Shown: positions 52,425 to 61,017 of the stretch, in pieces
Position numbering within the stretch: position 1 is the stretch's first letter
How the letters are laid out: each line of letters begins with the position of its first letter
Assembly (NCBI GenBank): GCA_949285025.1
Contig: CASDXG010000079.1
Coordinates: forward strand, 1-64,000
Direction of reading: 5' to 3'
Length of the DNA stretch: 64,000 nucleotides
Origin: an uncultured Bacteroides sp.
GTDB lineage: Bacteria > Bacteroidota > Bacteroidia > Bacteroidales > Bacteroidaceae
Made by a program: the position numbers and the translations under genes
Notes under the pieces: generated by a model
Databases searched by the model: none
What the model saw: the letters and a program-made list of their open reading frames with translations, nothing else
What the model was told of the DNA's origin: nothing

Positions 52425-55400
52425 ATGAGAACGGCTTGTCTGATACGATTCGTTTCGATTTTATGGATCGGATTATGGGTTATTTCCTCTTGTGATAGAG
52501 GAATGACCCAGAAAGAGTTGCATGAGCGTATAGATTCGCTTAACCGTTTCTCGTATGAAATGCGTTATAAGGATTTGGATTTGGCTGCACATGCGGCCGA
52601 GTCTGCCTGTAAATTGTCGGAATCTTATTCCGTTCTGCGTGCTGAAGCTTTGAATAATAAGGCCTTTTGTGCCTTTATGTATATGGACTTTGAGGCCGCT
52701 TCACGTTTATTCCGACAAGCATCTTCGGGTGGAGATAATTTAATTGAATGTCTGATATCCGACGTGGGGATGATGAAAATATGTCAGCGCACTTCGATGA
52801 ATAAGGAGTTTTATGATTTTCGGAATAGCGCGTTGCGCAGAATGAAACGCATAGAGGAAGAATCTAAATCCATAATCGATGAGCATGATAAGCGGAGACT
52901 TAATTATGCTTTATCTGAATTTTATATTGCATCGGGCATTTATCATTACTATTTGCAGCAGGATAAAGAATCGATGCAGGCTATCAATTCGATAACGGAG
53001 TCCATGTTGTCTGATGATACGGCGCAACGTTTGTACTATGAATATATGCGCGGTTCCGGCGGAATGTATGAGGCTGCTACTCCGGAACTGGTGGTGGAGG
53101 GAGAATTTGGTTACCTTGTCGATTGTTACTTGAAGGCGCGTTCGGGAGGATATATCTATTTTGAGGCAAATGCTTTACAGGCAATGGCAGAGTTACTGAA
53201 CTTTAAAAGTAACCGCAGGCTATTGGAAAAAGAGCGGAAAGGATTGCTTCGTCTGGTAAATGAACAGGAACTTCCGACTGATAGTTTGCCGCTTTTTTAT
53301 GCAAACGAGGCATTAAGATTGTTTAAACAATACGGCGACTGGTATCAGATTTCAGGAACTTACCGTACAATTGCTACTTATTATAATTACGAAGGACAGC
53401 CGGAAAAAGCTTTGCCGAACCTGAAAAAGGCACTGGATTACGTAAATCTTCATCACGAACGTCGTTATCATTGTAGTGATACAACGGACCGTTTGCGTAC
53501 CTTCTTACCGATGGAAGAAAAGTCTGTGGAATTGAAGTGGATAACGGAAGAGAATATTCTGACAGTACCCGAGTGGATTGCTCGTTTGCGTGAGCAGTTA
53601 AGTCGGACGTATGCGGCAATGGAATGTAAGCCCCAGTCGGATTATAACCGGAATATTTATTTGGATTTGCTTGACTATACCCGTCAGGATAAGGAAATAG
53701 AAAGCCGTTATGTTGCATTAGAGAAAGAGACGAATCAATTGAATATTCTGTTTTCTTTAGTTATCATCGGCTTTGGAATGTCTGTGGTGATTTTCATTAT
53801 TTTCAATAAACAATGGCAGAAACGGAATAGAAGATATCTTTCAAGGTTGAAACACATGCTGGATTTATGCCAGAAGATTACGGCTGCGGTTCCTTCTTAC
53901 GCTCAAAGTGTGGATGAGGTTGCCAATGTTGTATTACAAATGATAAGAGATGATTTCGAGCAGTTGTTCCCGGTTATTGATATGAAAATTTCTTTTGCAG
54001 AGAATGAAAGAGAGGAGGATTTGGAAAACTTTATGCCTTTCAAGTTGTTTTCTCCGGGTAAGAGTATTCCTGTGGCTACCTTGCTTTTGGCATTATCCCG
54101 GCCGCTTAGGAAAGATGAAAAAGAGATTCTTCAGCTTATATTACCCTATCTTGCATGGACAATCGCCAATGGATTGAATCTTGTATTGCTTGACGATGAA
54201 CGGAAGAAACTGGAAAAAGAACAATATGTTCACGAGCAGCATTTAGGTGAATATAAACGTCAGAATGTGGTTAAAAAAGCATGTTTGTCAATTGTTTCCG
54301 GTATTTTGCCTTATATAGACCGTGTGGTGAACGAAGTGACCAAATTAAAGTCTGCAGAATATGCGAAGCATCGGGACATAAGAAAAGCGAAATTGCTTTA
54401 TATCTCTGAATTGATAGAGAAGATAAACGAATATAATGACATTCTTGCCATGTGGATTAAAATGAGGCAAGGGGCATTAAATTTGAATATAGAAACGTTT
54501 CAATTGGAAGATCTGTTTGCTGTAATACGAAGAGGGAAGCGTTCGTTTGAACTGAAGCGTCAGGAACTTGTAGTTGTTCCGACTGCATTAAGCGTTAAGG
54601 CCGACAAGCCGCTTACGTTGTTTATGATTAATACGTTGACGGATAATGCCCGTAAATATACGCAGGAGGGAGGCAGGATAGAAGTGAAAGCTGTTGAGAC
54701 AGGAACATATGTGGAAGTCTCCGTGTCGGATAACGGTCCGGGCCTTTCGGAAGAAGACGTGCGGCGTATCTTATATGAGAAAGTATATGATTCAGGAGAT
54801 ATCGGACTTGATACAGCTGTAGATGTGCAGGCTTTGAAAAAACAAAAAGGGCATGGCTTCGGTCTGATGAATTGCAGAGGAATAATAGAGAAATATCGGA
54901 AGACGAATGCCTTGTTTGATGTTTGTACTTTTGCCGTAGAAAGTACTCCCGGAAAAGGAAGCCGCTTTTATTTTCGCCTGCCCAAAGGCATAAAGAAGGT
55001 GTTGTCTGTGCTGATTCTTCCGCTTCTTTTTGGGGGAATAACGGGTTGTTCTGTAGAAAATGCCCCGTTGAACCCGGACGGAAATGCGGAAGTTTTAGGT
55101 GTAGACAGCTTGTTACTCAGAGCAAACGATTATGCCAATTGTGTGTACGAATGTAATGTTGACGGATATTATGCCGAAGCATTACAGTATGCCGATAGTG
55201 CATTTTATTACATGAACCGTTATTATGTAGAGAAATCCAACGGGAAAGGCACTCCATTGTTGAAATTGTTTGATGAAGATACTGTGGCGGAAGAAATCTG
55301 GTTTGGGCAGGGTTTCGATACTGATTACTATATATTGCTCGATGTGCGTAATGAAGTGGCAGTAGCAGCCCTTGCATTAAAGGATTTCCAATTGTATTAT

Positions 55401-56840
55401 TATAATAACAATGCTTATATGTCTTTGTATAAACAGCTTAGCAAAGACCGCACTTTAGAGGAATATTGTGTGCAGATGCGGCAATCGGCCGGAAATAAGA
55501 TTGTTGCTTTAGTATTGTTTTTATTGCTGATTATTGTTTGTCTGATAGGATATTATTGGTTATATTTGAGACATCGTTTGCATTACCGCTATAATATAGA
55601 GCAGACATTTTCTATTAATGAGGCTATTCTGTCGGTATCTCTTCCGACAGATAATTCATCAGACGAAATGTTTTTTTGTAATCTCTTGTCAGATCGTCTT
55701 TATGAGTCAATGAAAGACTTGTTGCCTCTTTCCGATATTGTATTGGCGATATATGATGAAGAAAGGAATGTATTGCATTATACATACCGTACGTCTGATT
55801 CCGATAACAGCGAATTGCATGATAGAATACAGAGAGCTTTTGAAAAAAAGATGCCTGATTGGCATGATAAAAACGACTGGAGCTTTTTGCCTTTGTGTAT
55901 GGAAACTGGAGGGAGAAAGCATTGTGCCGGTGTATTGGCATTGAGAATAATGTATGAAGATGTGCGTGAGGAAGAGAAAATTCTGGTGGAATTGATTGCT
56001 GGAAATTTGGCCGTGATGCTTTATAATACGTATGTTCGGGTAAAAAGAAAGGATCATGATATAGAATTGGCGCAGGATGAGGCTCGAAGAATACGCCATG
56101 AAGAGAATTTCTTGCACGTACAAAATCTGGTGTTGGATAATTGTTTGTCAACAATAAAGCACGAGACGGTTTATTATCCGAACCGGATTAAAACGATAAT
56201 AGAGCGGATGAATTCATCGGAAGGAAGAGATGAAGTAGAGATGGACAAACAGTTGCAGATGATAGATGAACTGGTGATTTATTACCGAGACATCTTTGCC
56301 TTGCTTGCTCAGTGCGCGGCTCGTCAGTCGGAAGAGGTTACGTTTCATCGCACAGATGTGGAAGTCTCCCGGCTTGCGGAGCATGCGCAGAAATATATGC
56401 GGCGTATTATGCGTAAGTCTGCGGCCAAAATCATATTGGAAGTTGCCGGTGAAACGGATTTAAGTGTGAGGGGAGATGAAATACTGCTATGTTTCCTTAT
56501 TGAAAAGTTACTCGATGAAGCAGTGAAATATCAGGATGACGGGACTCTTCGATTGGTAGTTTGCAGTCAGGATACTTTTGTGCGTTTCAATTTTATCGAT
56601 ATGCGTCGGAGTTATTTTGCAACGGAGTTGAATGAGTTGTTTTATCCTGACAGGAAAAGAATGCAGTTGGATGATGCGAATAATCTGACGGGTACGGAAT
56701 ATCTTGTCTGTAAGCAGATAATTCGTGAGCACGATGAATACTGTGGATGGCGGGGGTGTAGGATAAATGCAGAACCGTTTGAAGATAAAGGATTTGTGGT
56801 ATGGTTTACAATACCACGGAATGTGAAAGATAGGACGTAA
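52425..56840 (+). CDS. Tandem fused sensor histidine kinase (DUF5112/DUF5113 type)
   Basis: A 1471-residue protein that reads as two sensor kinases end to end. Half 1: lipoprotein-like signal (ISSC, Cys23), helical TPR-like periplasmic region to about 435, transmembrane helix about 437-461, GAF-like region, a dimerisation helix (ACLSIVSGILPYIDR, Gly626 where His is expected), and an intact ATPase domain with N-box TLTDNARKY (Asn741), SDNGPG (Asp769) and GHGFGLMN. Half 2: a second signal-like segment at 857-875 (GGITGC, Cys875), a short periplasmic region, transmembrane helix about 1026-1048, GAF-like region, STIKHETVYYP with His1246, then an ATPase-like domain with the N-box Asn replaced (Glu1365) and no DxGxG or GxGxG. 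A response regulator gene follows 15 nt later. Confidence 0.85.
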   Translation: MRTACLIRFVSILWIGLWVISSCDRGMTQKELHERIDSLNRFSYEMRYKDLDLAAHAAESACKLSESYSVLRAEALNNKAFCAFMYMDFEAASRLFRQASSGGDNLIECLISDVGMMKICQRTSMNKEFYDFRNSALRRMKRIEEESKSIIDEHDKRRLNYALSEFYIASGIYHYYLQQDKESMQAINSITESMLSDDTAQRLYYEYMRGSGGMYEAATPELVVEGEFGYLVDCYLKARSGGYIYFEANALQAMAELLNFKSNRRLLEKERKGLLRLVNEQELPTDSLPLFYANEALRLFKQYGDWYQISGTYRTIATYYNYEGQPEKALPNLKKALDYVNLHHERRYHCSDTTDRLRTFLPMEEKSVELKWITEENILTVPEWIARLREQLSRTYAAMECKPQSDYNRNIYLDLLDYTRQDKEIESRYVALEKETNQLNILFSLVIIGFGMSVVIFIIFNKQWQKRNRRYLSRLKHMLDLCQKITAAVPSYAQSVDEVANVVLQMIRDDFEQLFPVIDMKISFAENEREEDLENFMPFKLFSPGKSIPVATLLLALSRPLRKDEKEILQLILPYLAWTIANGLNLVLLDDERKKLEKEQYVHEQHLGEYKRQNVVKKACLSIVSGILPYIDRVVNEVTKLKSAEYAKHRDIRKAKLLYISELIEKINEYNDILAMWIKMRQGALNLNIETFQLEDLFAVIRRGKRSFELKRQELVVVPTALSVKADKPLTLFMINTLTDNARKYTQEGGRIEVKAVETGTYVEVSVSDNGPGLSEEDVRRILYEKVYDSGDIGLDTAVDVQALKKQKGHGFGLMNCRGIIEKYRKTNALFDVCTFAVESTPGKGSRFYFRLPKGIKKVLSVLILPLLFGGITGCSVENAPLNPDGNAEVLGVDSLLLRANDYANCVYECNVDGYYAEALQYADSAFYYMNRYYVEKSNGKGTPLLKLFDEDTVAEEIWFGQGFDTDYYILLDVRNEVAVAALALKDFQLYYYNNNAYMSLYKQLSKDRTLEEYCVQMRQSAGNKIVALVLFLLLIIVCLIGYYWLYLRHRLHYRYNIEQTFSINEAILSVSLPTDNSSDEMFFCNLLSDRLYESMKDLLPLSDIVLAIYDEERNVLHYTYRTSDSDNSELHDRIQRAFEKKMPDWHDKNDWSFLPLCMETGGRKHCAGVLALRIMYEDVREEEKILVELIAGNLAVMLYNTYVRVKRKDHDIELAQDEARRIRHEENFLHVQNLVLDNCLSTIKHETVYYPNRIKTIIERMNSSEGRDEVEMDKQLQMIDELVIYYRDIFALLAQCAARQSEEVTFHRTDVEVSRLAEHAQKYMRRIMRKSAAKIILEVAGETDLSVRGDEILLCFLIEKLLDEAVKYQDDGTLRLVVCSQDTFVRFNFIDMRRSYFATELNELFYPDRKRMQLDDANNLTGTEYLVCKQIIREHDEYCGWRGCRINAEPFEDKGFVVWFTIPRNVKDRT

Positions 56841-56855
56841 GAAATAGATTCAGAT

Positions 56856-57578
56856 ATGGAAAAATTTAAGGTAATTATCGTAGAAGATGTAAAGCTGGAA
56901 TTGAAGGGAACGGAAGAAATCTTCCGGCATGAAATACCGGATGCCGAGATTATAGGCACGGCCATGACCGAGATGGAATTTTGGGATTTGCTGAAGAAGC
57001 AGATTCCGGACCTAGTCTTGTTGGATTTAGGTTTGGGAGGTTCTACCACAATCGGAGTGGATATTTGTGCCCGATTGCATAAGGAATATCCGGATTTGAA
57101 AGTATTGATTTTCACAGGAGAAGTATTGAACGAGAAATTATGGGTCGATGTGTTGAATGCAGGGGCTGATGGAATCATTTTAAAAACGGGAGAATTGCTC
57201 ACACCCATTGATGTGCAAGCTGTAATGGGCGGGAAGAAATTTGTGTTTAATTATCCGATAATGGAAAAGATTCTGGAGCGGTTTAAACAGTCGGTTGCAG
57301 TAGAACAGCGCAGACAAGAAGCCATTATCAGCTATGATATCGACGAGTACGATGAAAGATTATTGCGTCATTTGGCGTTAGGATATACAAAAGAAATGAT
57401 AACTAATTTGAAAGCGATGCCGTTTGGCGTGAAATCTTTGGAGAAACGTCAGAATGATCTGATAAATCGCTTGTTTCGTCCGAATGAAAGAACGGGGGTA
57501 AACGCTTGCCGGCTGGTTACGCGCGCATTTGAATTACGTATTCTTGATATAGATAATTTGGAACCTGATGAAGAATAA
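56856..57578 (+). CDS. Response regulator with C-terminal helical DNA-binding-like domain
   Basis: Partner of the double kinase. It has 240 residues. The receiver domain (residues 1-125) has the acidic pair E10-D11, the phospho-acceptor Asp57 in LVLLDLGLGG, the switch Thr in LIFTGE, and the Lys in ILKTGE. The C-terminal part (about 165-230) has DERLLRHLALGYTKEMITNL, reminiscent of LuxR-type helix-turn-helix outputs (LLxxLAxGxTxKEI), though divergent. It begins 15 nt after the kinase stop and its last 11 nt overlap the membrane-protein gene. DNA binding is likely but not certain. Confidence 0.82.
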   Translation: MEKFKVIIVEDVKLELKGTEEIFRHEIPDAEIIGTAMTEMEFWDLLKKQIPDLVLLDLGLGGSTTIGVDICARLHKEYPDLKVLIFTGEVLNEKLWVDVLNAGADGIILKTGELLTPIDVQAVMGGKKFVFNYPIMEKILERFKQSVAVEQRRQEAIISYDIDEYDERLLRHLALGYTKEMITNLKAMPFGVKSLEKRQNDLINRLFRPNERTGVNACRLVTRAFELRILDIDNLEPDEE

Positions 57579-58266
57579 GACCTTTATCCATCCGGCAATC
57601 GTATTTTTCCTTTTGACCTTATTGGTGGTGTTTCTCTCATGGGTAGGGAATGTTTATGCATGGGAGAATGTGCAAAGTCTGTTTGGAGCGGAGGGATTGC
57701 GTTGGCTTTTCCGTAATGTAAAAACAAATCTGTTGTGTGCGCCGATTCTGGATGATGTGTTGATCCTCCTTCCGGCTTTCGGGCTTTTTTTACACACCGG
57801 GTTAGGACATATCATTAAGCGCCGGTTTGTTTCGAAATATAATTTCTCCCGTAAGGAGAAACGGGCTTGTGTTGCGGTTGCTGTTGCTTTTTCTTTATAT
57901 ACAATAACAATATGCTTGTTGGCATGGGGGCCGGTGGTGCGCAGTGTTACGGGAAGTCTTTATCATTCTCCTTTCAGCGACGGATTCAGTTTTATTGTTT
58001 CTTTAGGCATTAGCCTTGTAGCTGTTGTTTACGGTTATGCAAACGATGTTTACAGAACGATTTACGATGTGATAACAGGGATGGCTTATGGCTTTAAATA
58101 TTTTTCCGGCTATCTGGTGGTATTGCTGTTTGTTGTGCAGTTTTTTAATGTATTGTCTTATACAGGTTTGGCTTCGTTATGGATTAAGTCTGCTGATGTT
58201 TTTAATGCTTTGTATGTTTTTTGTTGTTTGCTTCCTTTGTTTTTTAGAAGCACATATTGCAAATAA
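57568..58266 (+). CDS. Polytopic membrane protein of unknown function, AbgT-like N-terminus
   Basis: A 232-residue integral membrane protein with about five to six hydrophobic segments (for example residues 8-28, 65-80, 98-122, 139-160, 176-198, 208-226). The first 90 residues (HPAIVFFLLTLLVVFLSWVGNVYA in part, then EGLRWLFRNVKTNL) recall the start of AbgT-family transporters, but the protein is less than half the length of those and lacks their later part. I do not recognise a function. It overlaps the response-regulator gene by 11 nt, so it belongs to the two-component unit and may be its sensor aid or target. Confidence 0.7.
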   Translation: MKNKTFIHPAIVFFLLTLLVVFLSWVGNVYAWENVQSLFGAEGLRWLFRNVKTNLLCAPILDDVLILLPAFGLFLHTGLGHIIKRRFVSKYNFSRKEKRACVAVAVAFSLYTITICLLAWGPVVRSVTGSLYHSPFSDGFSFIVSLGISLVAVVYGYANDVYRTIYDVITGMAYGFKYFSGYLVVLLFVVQFFNVLSYTGLASLWIKSADVFNALYVFCCLLPLFFRSTYCK

Positions 58267-58310
58267 TAGAATTATTTAGAGGAAAAGATATACTTTCTGA
58301 TTTTAATTTT

Positions 58311-58318
58311 TACCTTTG
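58311..58318 (+). promoter_or_regulatory. -7 box for the TlpA-like gene
   Basis: TACCTTTG, an exact match, 27 nt before the ATG. Confidence 0.6.
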
Positions 58319-58345
58319 CCAAACGAATACTTTAAATAAAACAAA

Positions 58346-59446
58346 ATGAAAAAGATTTTTTTTATGGCGATGGCCTGCCTAATGGCATTTGTTTCTTGTC
58401 AGGAACAAAACAGGTATACGATTAAGGGAACGGCAGAAGGCCTTGCAGATGGCGATACGATTTATTTGCAAGATTGGGTCGACAATCACTTTATAAAGGT
58501 TGATTCTACTGTGTTGAAAGGCGGTTCGTTTGAATTTACAGGAACTCCCGACTCGACTACTCTTGTTCGTTATGTTGCTCATGTGAAGGATAATGTACGG
58601 ATGTTGGCTTTGGTATTTATGGAAAAAGGAACCATTAATGTAGAACTTAAACAACAAGGCAGTAAGGTTTCCGGAACATTGTGCAACGATGAATACCAGT
58701 TGTTGACTGAAAGACTTGATTCTGTAAAGCAGGTTATGCGGGAGGTGGCCGAAAAGATGTCCCCCGATAAGAAGTTGACCGAGCAGCAACGCAGCGAGGT
58801 GGAGGCTGAATTTGAACAGAAAGGAAAGGATGTTGTCGGCATGCTTCTGGCAACAACAGAAAAAAACATCGGGAATGCAATGGGAGCACAGTCGCTGCTT
58901 ACTTTTGGAATGTCGTTTACTCCTGAACAAGTATTACCGCTGATAGAGAAAATGCCGGCAGCTTATCTGTCTAATGAAGAAATTGTAGCGATGAAAGAAT
59001 ATTTCCAGACATTGGAAAAAACGTGGGAAGGTAAGAAATATGTCGATTTTACCTTGTCTACTCCTGATGGAAAAGATGTGAAGTTGTCCGATTATGTTTC
59101 AAAGAACAAGTACACATTGATTGACTTCTGGGCAAGTTGGTGTGGACCTTGCCGTGCAGAAATGCCATCGGTTGTTGAGTTGTACAAGCAATATAAATCC
59201 AAAGGATTGGGAATTGTCGGAGTTTCTTTGGATAATAATCTCGACAGCTGGAAAAAAGGAATTGCAGATCTTGGCATCACTTGGCCGCAAATGTCCGACT
59301 TGAAAGGCTGGCAAAACGAAGCGGCACAATTGTATGGAATTCGCAGTATTCCGCATACTATTCTGATTTCTCAAGACGGAACTATTGTAAAACGTGACCT
59401 TCGGGGAAATAAACTTCTTCGTGAAATTGCAAATTTATTGAATTGA
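58346..59446 (+). CDS. TlpA-like thiol-disulfide lipoprotein with DUF4369 domain
   Basis: A 366-residue lipoprotein (signal MKKIFFMAMACLMAFVSC, Cys18). The N-terminal half (about 22-230) is a DUF4369-type domain (YTIKGTAEGLADGDTIYL, ends in a helical stretch). The C-terminal thioredoxin domain has the active site WASWCGPCRAEMP near residue 262, with the cis-Pro in SIPHTILIS. It should be a periplasmic thiol reductase or resealing protein facing the envelope. It has its own -7 box and no partner genes. Confidence 0.9.
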   Translation: MKKIFFMAMACLMAFVSCQEQNRYTIKGTAEGLADGDTIYLQDWVDNHFIKVDSTVLKGGSFEFTGTPDSTTLVRYVAHVKDNVRMLALVFMEKGTINVELKQQGSKVSGTLCNDEYQLLTERLDSVKQVMREVAEKMSPDKKLTEQQRSEVEAEFEQKGKDVVGMLLATTEKNIGNAMGAQSLLTFGMSFTPEQVLPLIEKMPAAYLSNEEIVAMKEYFQTLEKTWEGKKYVDFTLSTPDGKDVKLSDYVSKNKYTLIDFWASWCGPCRAEMPSVVELYKQYKSKGLGIVGVSLDNNLDSWKKGIADLGITWPQMSDLKGWQNEAAQLYGIRSIPHTILISQDGTIVKRDLRGNKLLREIANLLN

Positions 59447-59854
59447 TTGTGTAAGATTGTCCCGTTCTTTTCATGAAAAGAATAGCGAAAATTATTTTTA
59501 AGTAATGCTGTTTTAAGTATATGGGAAAAAGATTTTTATGTAAAAAAAGGCAAGGATAAAATTTTACATATCGTTTTTTTGTGAAGATGACGCAAATATT
59601 TCTTTGATAAAATTGGAGAAATATTTGCGTTTCTTTTAAAGAATATTTTATATCTTCGTGTCCCGTAAATCAATACTGGGAAAACATTAATAGAAACTCT
59701 TATAGGGATTATGTTAAGTTTCTCTGAAAGTAAGGTTTATTTTTCCTGATTTTTGAACTTAATATTTTCTGAAAATAGAATGTTTCTTTTCCTTTTTACC
59801 TTAAATCTAAGTATGAAGAAATAATACTGTTCTCAGAAATTAAAAAAGAACAGT
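59447..59854. other. Gene-free stretch with a strong hairpin and a start-codon hairpin
   Basis: The 408 nt are AT-rich. They hold a 14-bp terminator (59590-59637), a near-consensus -7 box TATCTTCG at about 59651, a weak 7-bp hairpin (59692-59723) and the inverted repeat at 59824-59856 that overlaps the next start codon. No frame of note was seen. Confidence 0.55.
59590..59637 (+). terminator. 14-bp intrinsic terminator
   Basis: ACGCAAATATTTCT (59590-59603) and AGAAATATTTGCGT (59617-59630) are perfectly complementary, followed by TTCTTTT. It lies 144 nt past the TlpA-like gene's stop. Confidence 0.82.
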
Positions 59855-59856
59855 AT
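59824..59856 (+). repeat. 10-bp inverted repeat over the sigma-gene start
   Basis: ATACTGTTCT (59824-59833) and AGAACAGTAT (59847-59856) are perfect inverted arms with a 13-nt A-rich loop. The right arm includes the first two bases of the ECF sigma ATG (59855-59857), so the RNA hairpin would cover the start site. Confidence 0.7.
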
Positions 59857-60439
59857 GTTGCAATTTAAAAAATTATCGGACGAAGAATTGATTATTGCGT
59901 ATGTATCTCAACAATCAAAAGTTGCTTTTAATATTTTATTGACGCGTTATGCCACAATTATCAAAGGGATGATAGCAAACAAGGTGTTTGACCCCGATGA
60001 GCAAGATGACCTTTTTCAGGAAATATCGGTTCGGCTATACGCCAATTTAAAAGGGAATTACCGGGAAGAAGGGCATTTCCATCCTTGGTTGTGCCGTTTG
60101 GTCTCGAATCATTTGACCAGTTATTTTCGGAAAAGACAAAAGGAACCGAATCAGGTGATTGTTAATTTTGAGTGGATGAAAGTGGCCGGAGGCAGTAATG
60201 GTGCTTGTCTGGAGAATGAACGTGTGTTGTCTGTATTGGAAAATATATTGAAGACAATGAATGAGGACATGCAGGAAGTTTTTCATATGAAGTTTTATGA
60301 CGGATTAACTTACCGGCAAATAGCCGAAAGGAAAAACATCCCGTTAAGTACTTTGAATAAGCGTTTTGCAAGAGCATTGCAATATCTTAAGAGAGAGATG
60401 CTGGCGAAAGGAATTACTTCTGCCTCATATCATTATTGA
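59855..60439 (+). CDS. ECF RNA polymerase sigma factor
   Basis: A 194-residue sigma-70 family factor of the extracytoplasmic-function group. Region 2 holds DEQDDLFQEISVRLYAN and HPWLCRLVSNHLTSYFRK (about 45-95). Region 4 holds NEDMQEVFHMKFYDGLTYRQIA and PLSTLNKRFARALQYLKREM (about 140-188, read in parts). No anti-sigma gene is adjacent; rseC and rnf genes follow after a separate promoter. The start codon lies in a 10-bp hairpin. Confidence 0.9.
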   Translation: MLQFKKLSDEELIIAYVSQQSKVAFNILLTRYATIIKGMIANKVFDPDEQDDLFQEISVRLYANLKGNYREEGHFHPWLCRLVSNHLTSYFRKRQKEPNQVIVNFEWMKVAGGSNGACLENERVLSVLENILKTMNEDMQEVFHMKFYDGLTYRQIAERKNIPLSTLNKRFARALQYLKREMLAKGITSASYHY

Positions 60440-60531
60440 AAATAAGTTGTGGGTAAGTTGATGATGCCCGTTTTTTACTTTTTTTAATAGTGAAATCTTG
60501 ACATTCTTTACTTTTTATGCGATATTTATTG

Positions 60532-60539
60532 TACATTTG
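60532..60539 (+). promoter_or_regulatory. -7 box for rseC-rnf
   Basis: TACATTTG, an exact match, 30 nt before the rseC ATG at 60570. It argues against the longer frame that opens at 60498. Confidence 0.55.
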
Positions 60540-60569
60540 TTGGATATTTGTAAACTGAATATTACAAAA

Positions 60570-61007
60570 ATGGTAACTAAGATCAGACATCTAGGTATTG
60601 TGGAAAACATTAAAAACTCATGTCTTACGGTACGAATCGTGCAGACTTCTGCTTGTGATGCTTGTAGCGTAAAAGCAAATTGTCACGTTTCTAATGTAAA
60701 AGAAAAATTGGTCGATGTACAGAATCTTCGGAACATTCCTTGTAGGATAGGAGAGCGTGTCTTTATAACGGGCAGCACCTCTATGGGAATGAAAGCTGTT
60801 GCATGGGCTTTTGTGATACCGTTTATGGTGTTATGTAGTTCACTGTTTTTGACTATGTATATGACAAAAGGTAATGAGGTCTTGTCGGCAATCGTTTCAT
60901 TAATGTCGTTGATGCTTTATTATTTTATTGTATATTTGATGAGAAAGCGGTTGAGTAGTGTATTTATCTTTACTTTAGACTCTGTAGAGAAACAATTAAT
61001 GAACTAA
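60570..61007 (+). CDS. rseC: RseC/SoxR-reducing-system family protein
   Basis: A 145-residue membrane protein. From the ATG at 60570 it starts MVTKIRHLGIVENI. Residues about 25-45 carry the conserved cysteine group SACDACSVKANCHV of RseC proteins, and two transmembrane helices follow (about residues 71-92 and 99-120). Related proteins help reduce SoxR or modulate sigma-E, and in Bacteroidales rseC commonly precedes rnfB. Here rnfB begins 10 nt downstream, so it is the first gene of the Rnf operon. Confidence 0.87.
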   Translation: MVTKIRHLGIVENIKNSCLTVRIVQTSACDACSVKANCHVSNVKEKLVDVQNLRNIPCRIGERVFITGSTSMGMKAVAWAFVIPFMVLCSSLFLTMYMTKGNEVLSAIVSLMSLMLYYFIVYLMRKRLSSVFIFTLDSVEKQLMN

Positions 61008-61017
61008 CTTAATATTT

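Noticed and set aside
55624-56154. Minus-strand frames of 138 and 176 codons within the double-kinase gene
   Set aside because: They are antisense shadows of a strongly supported gene and lack any recognisable domain.
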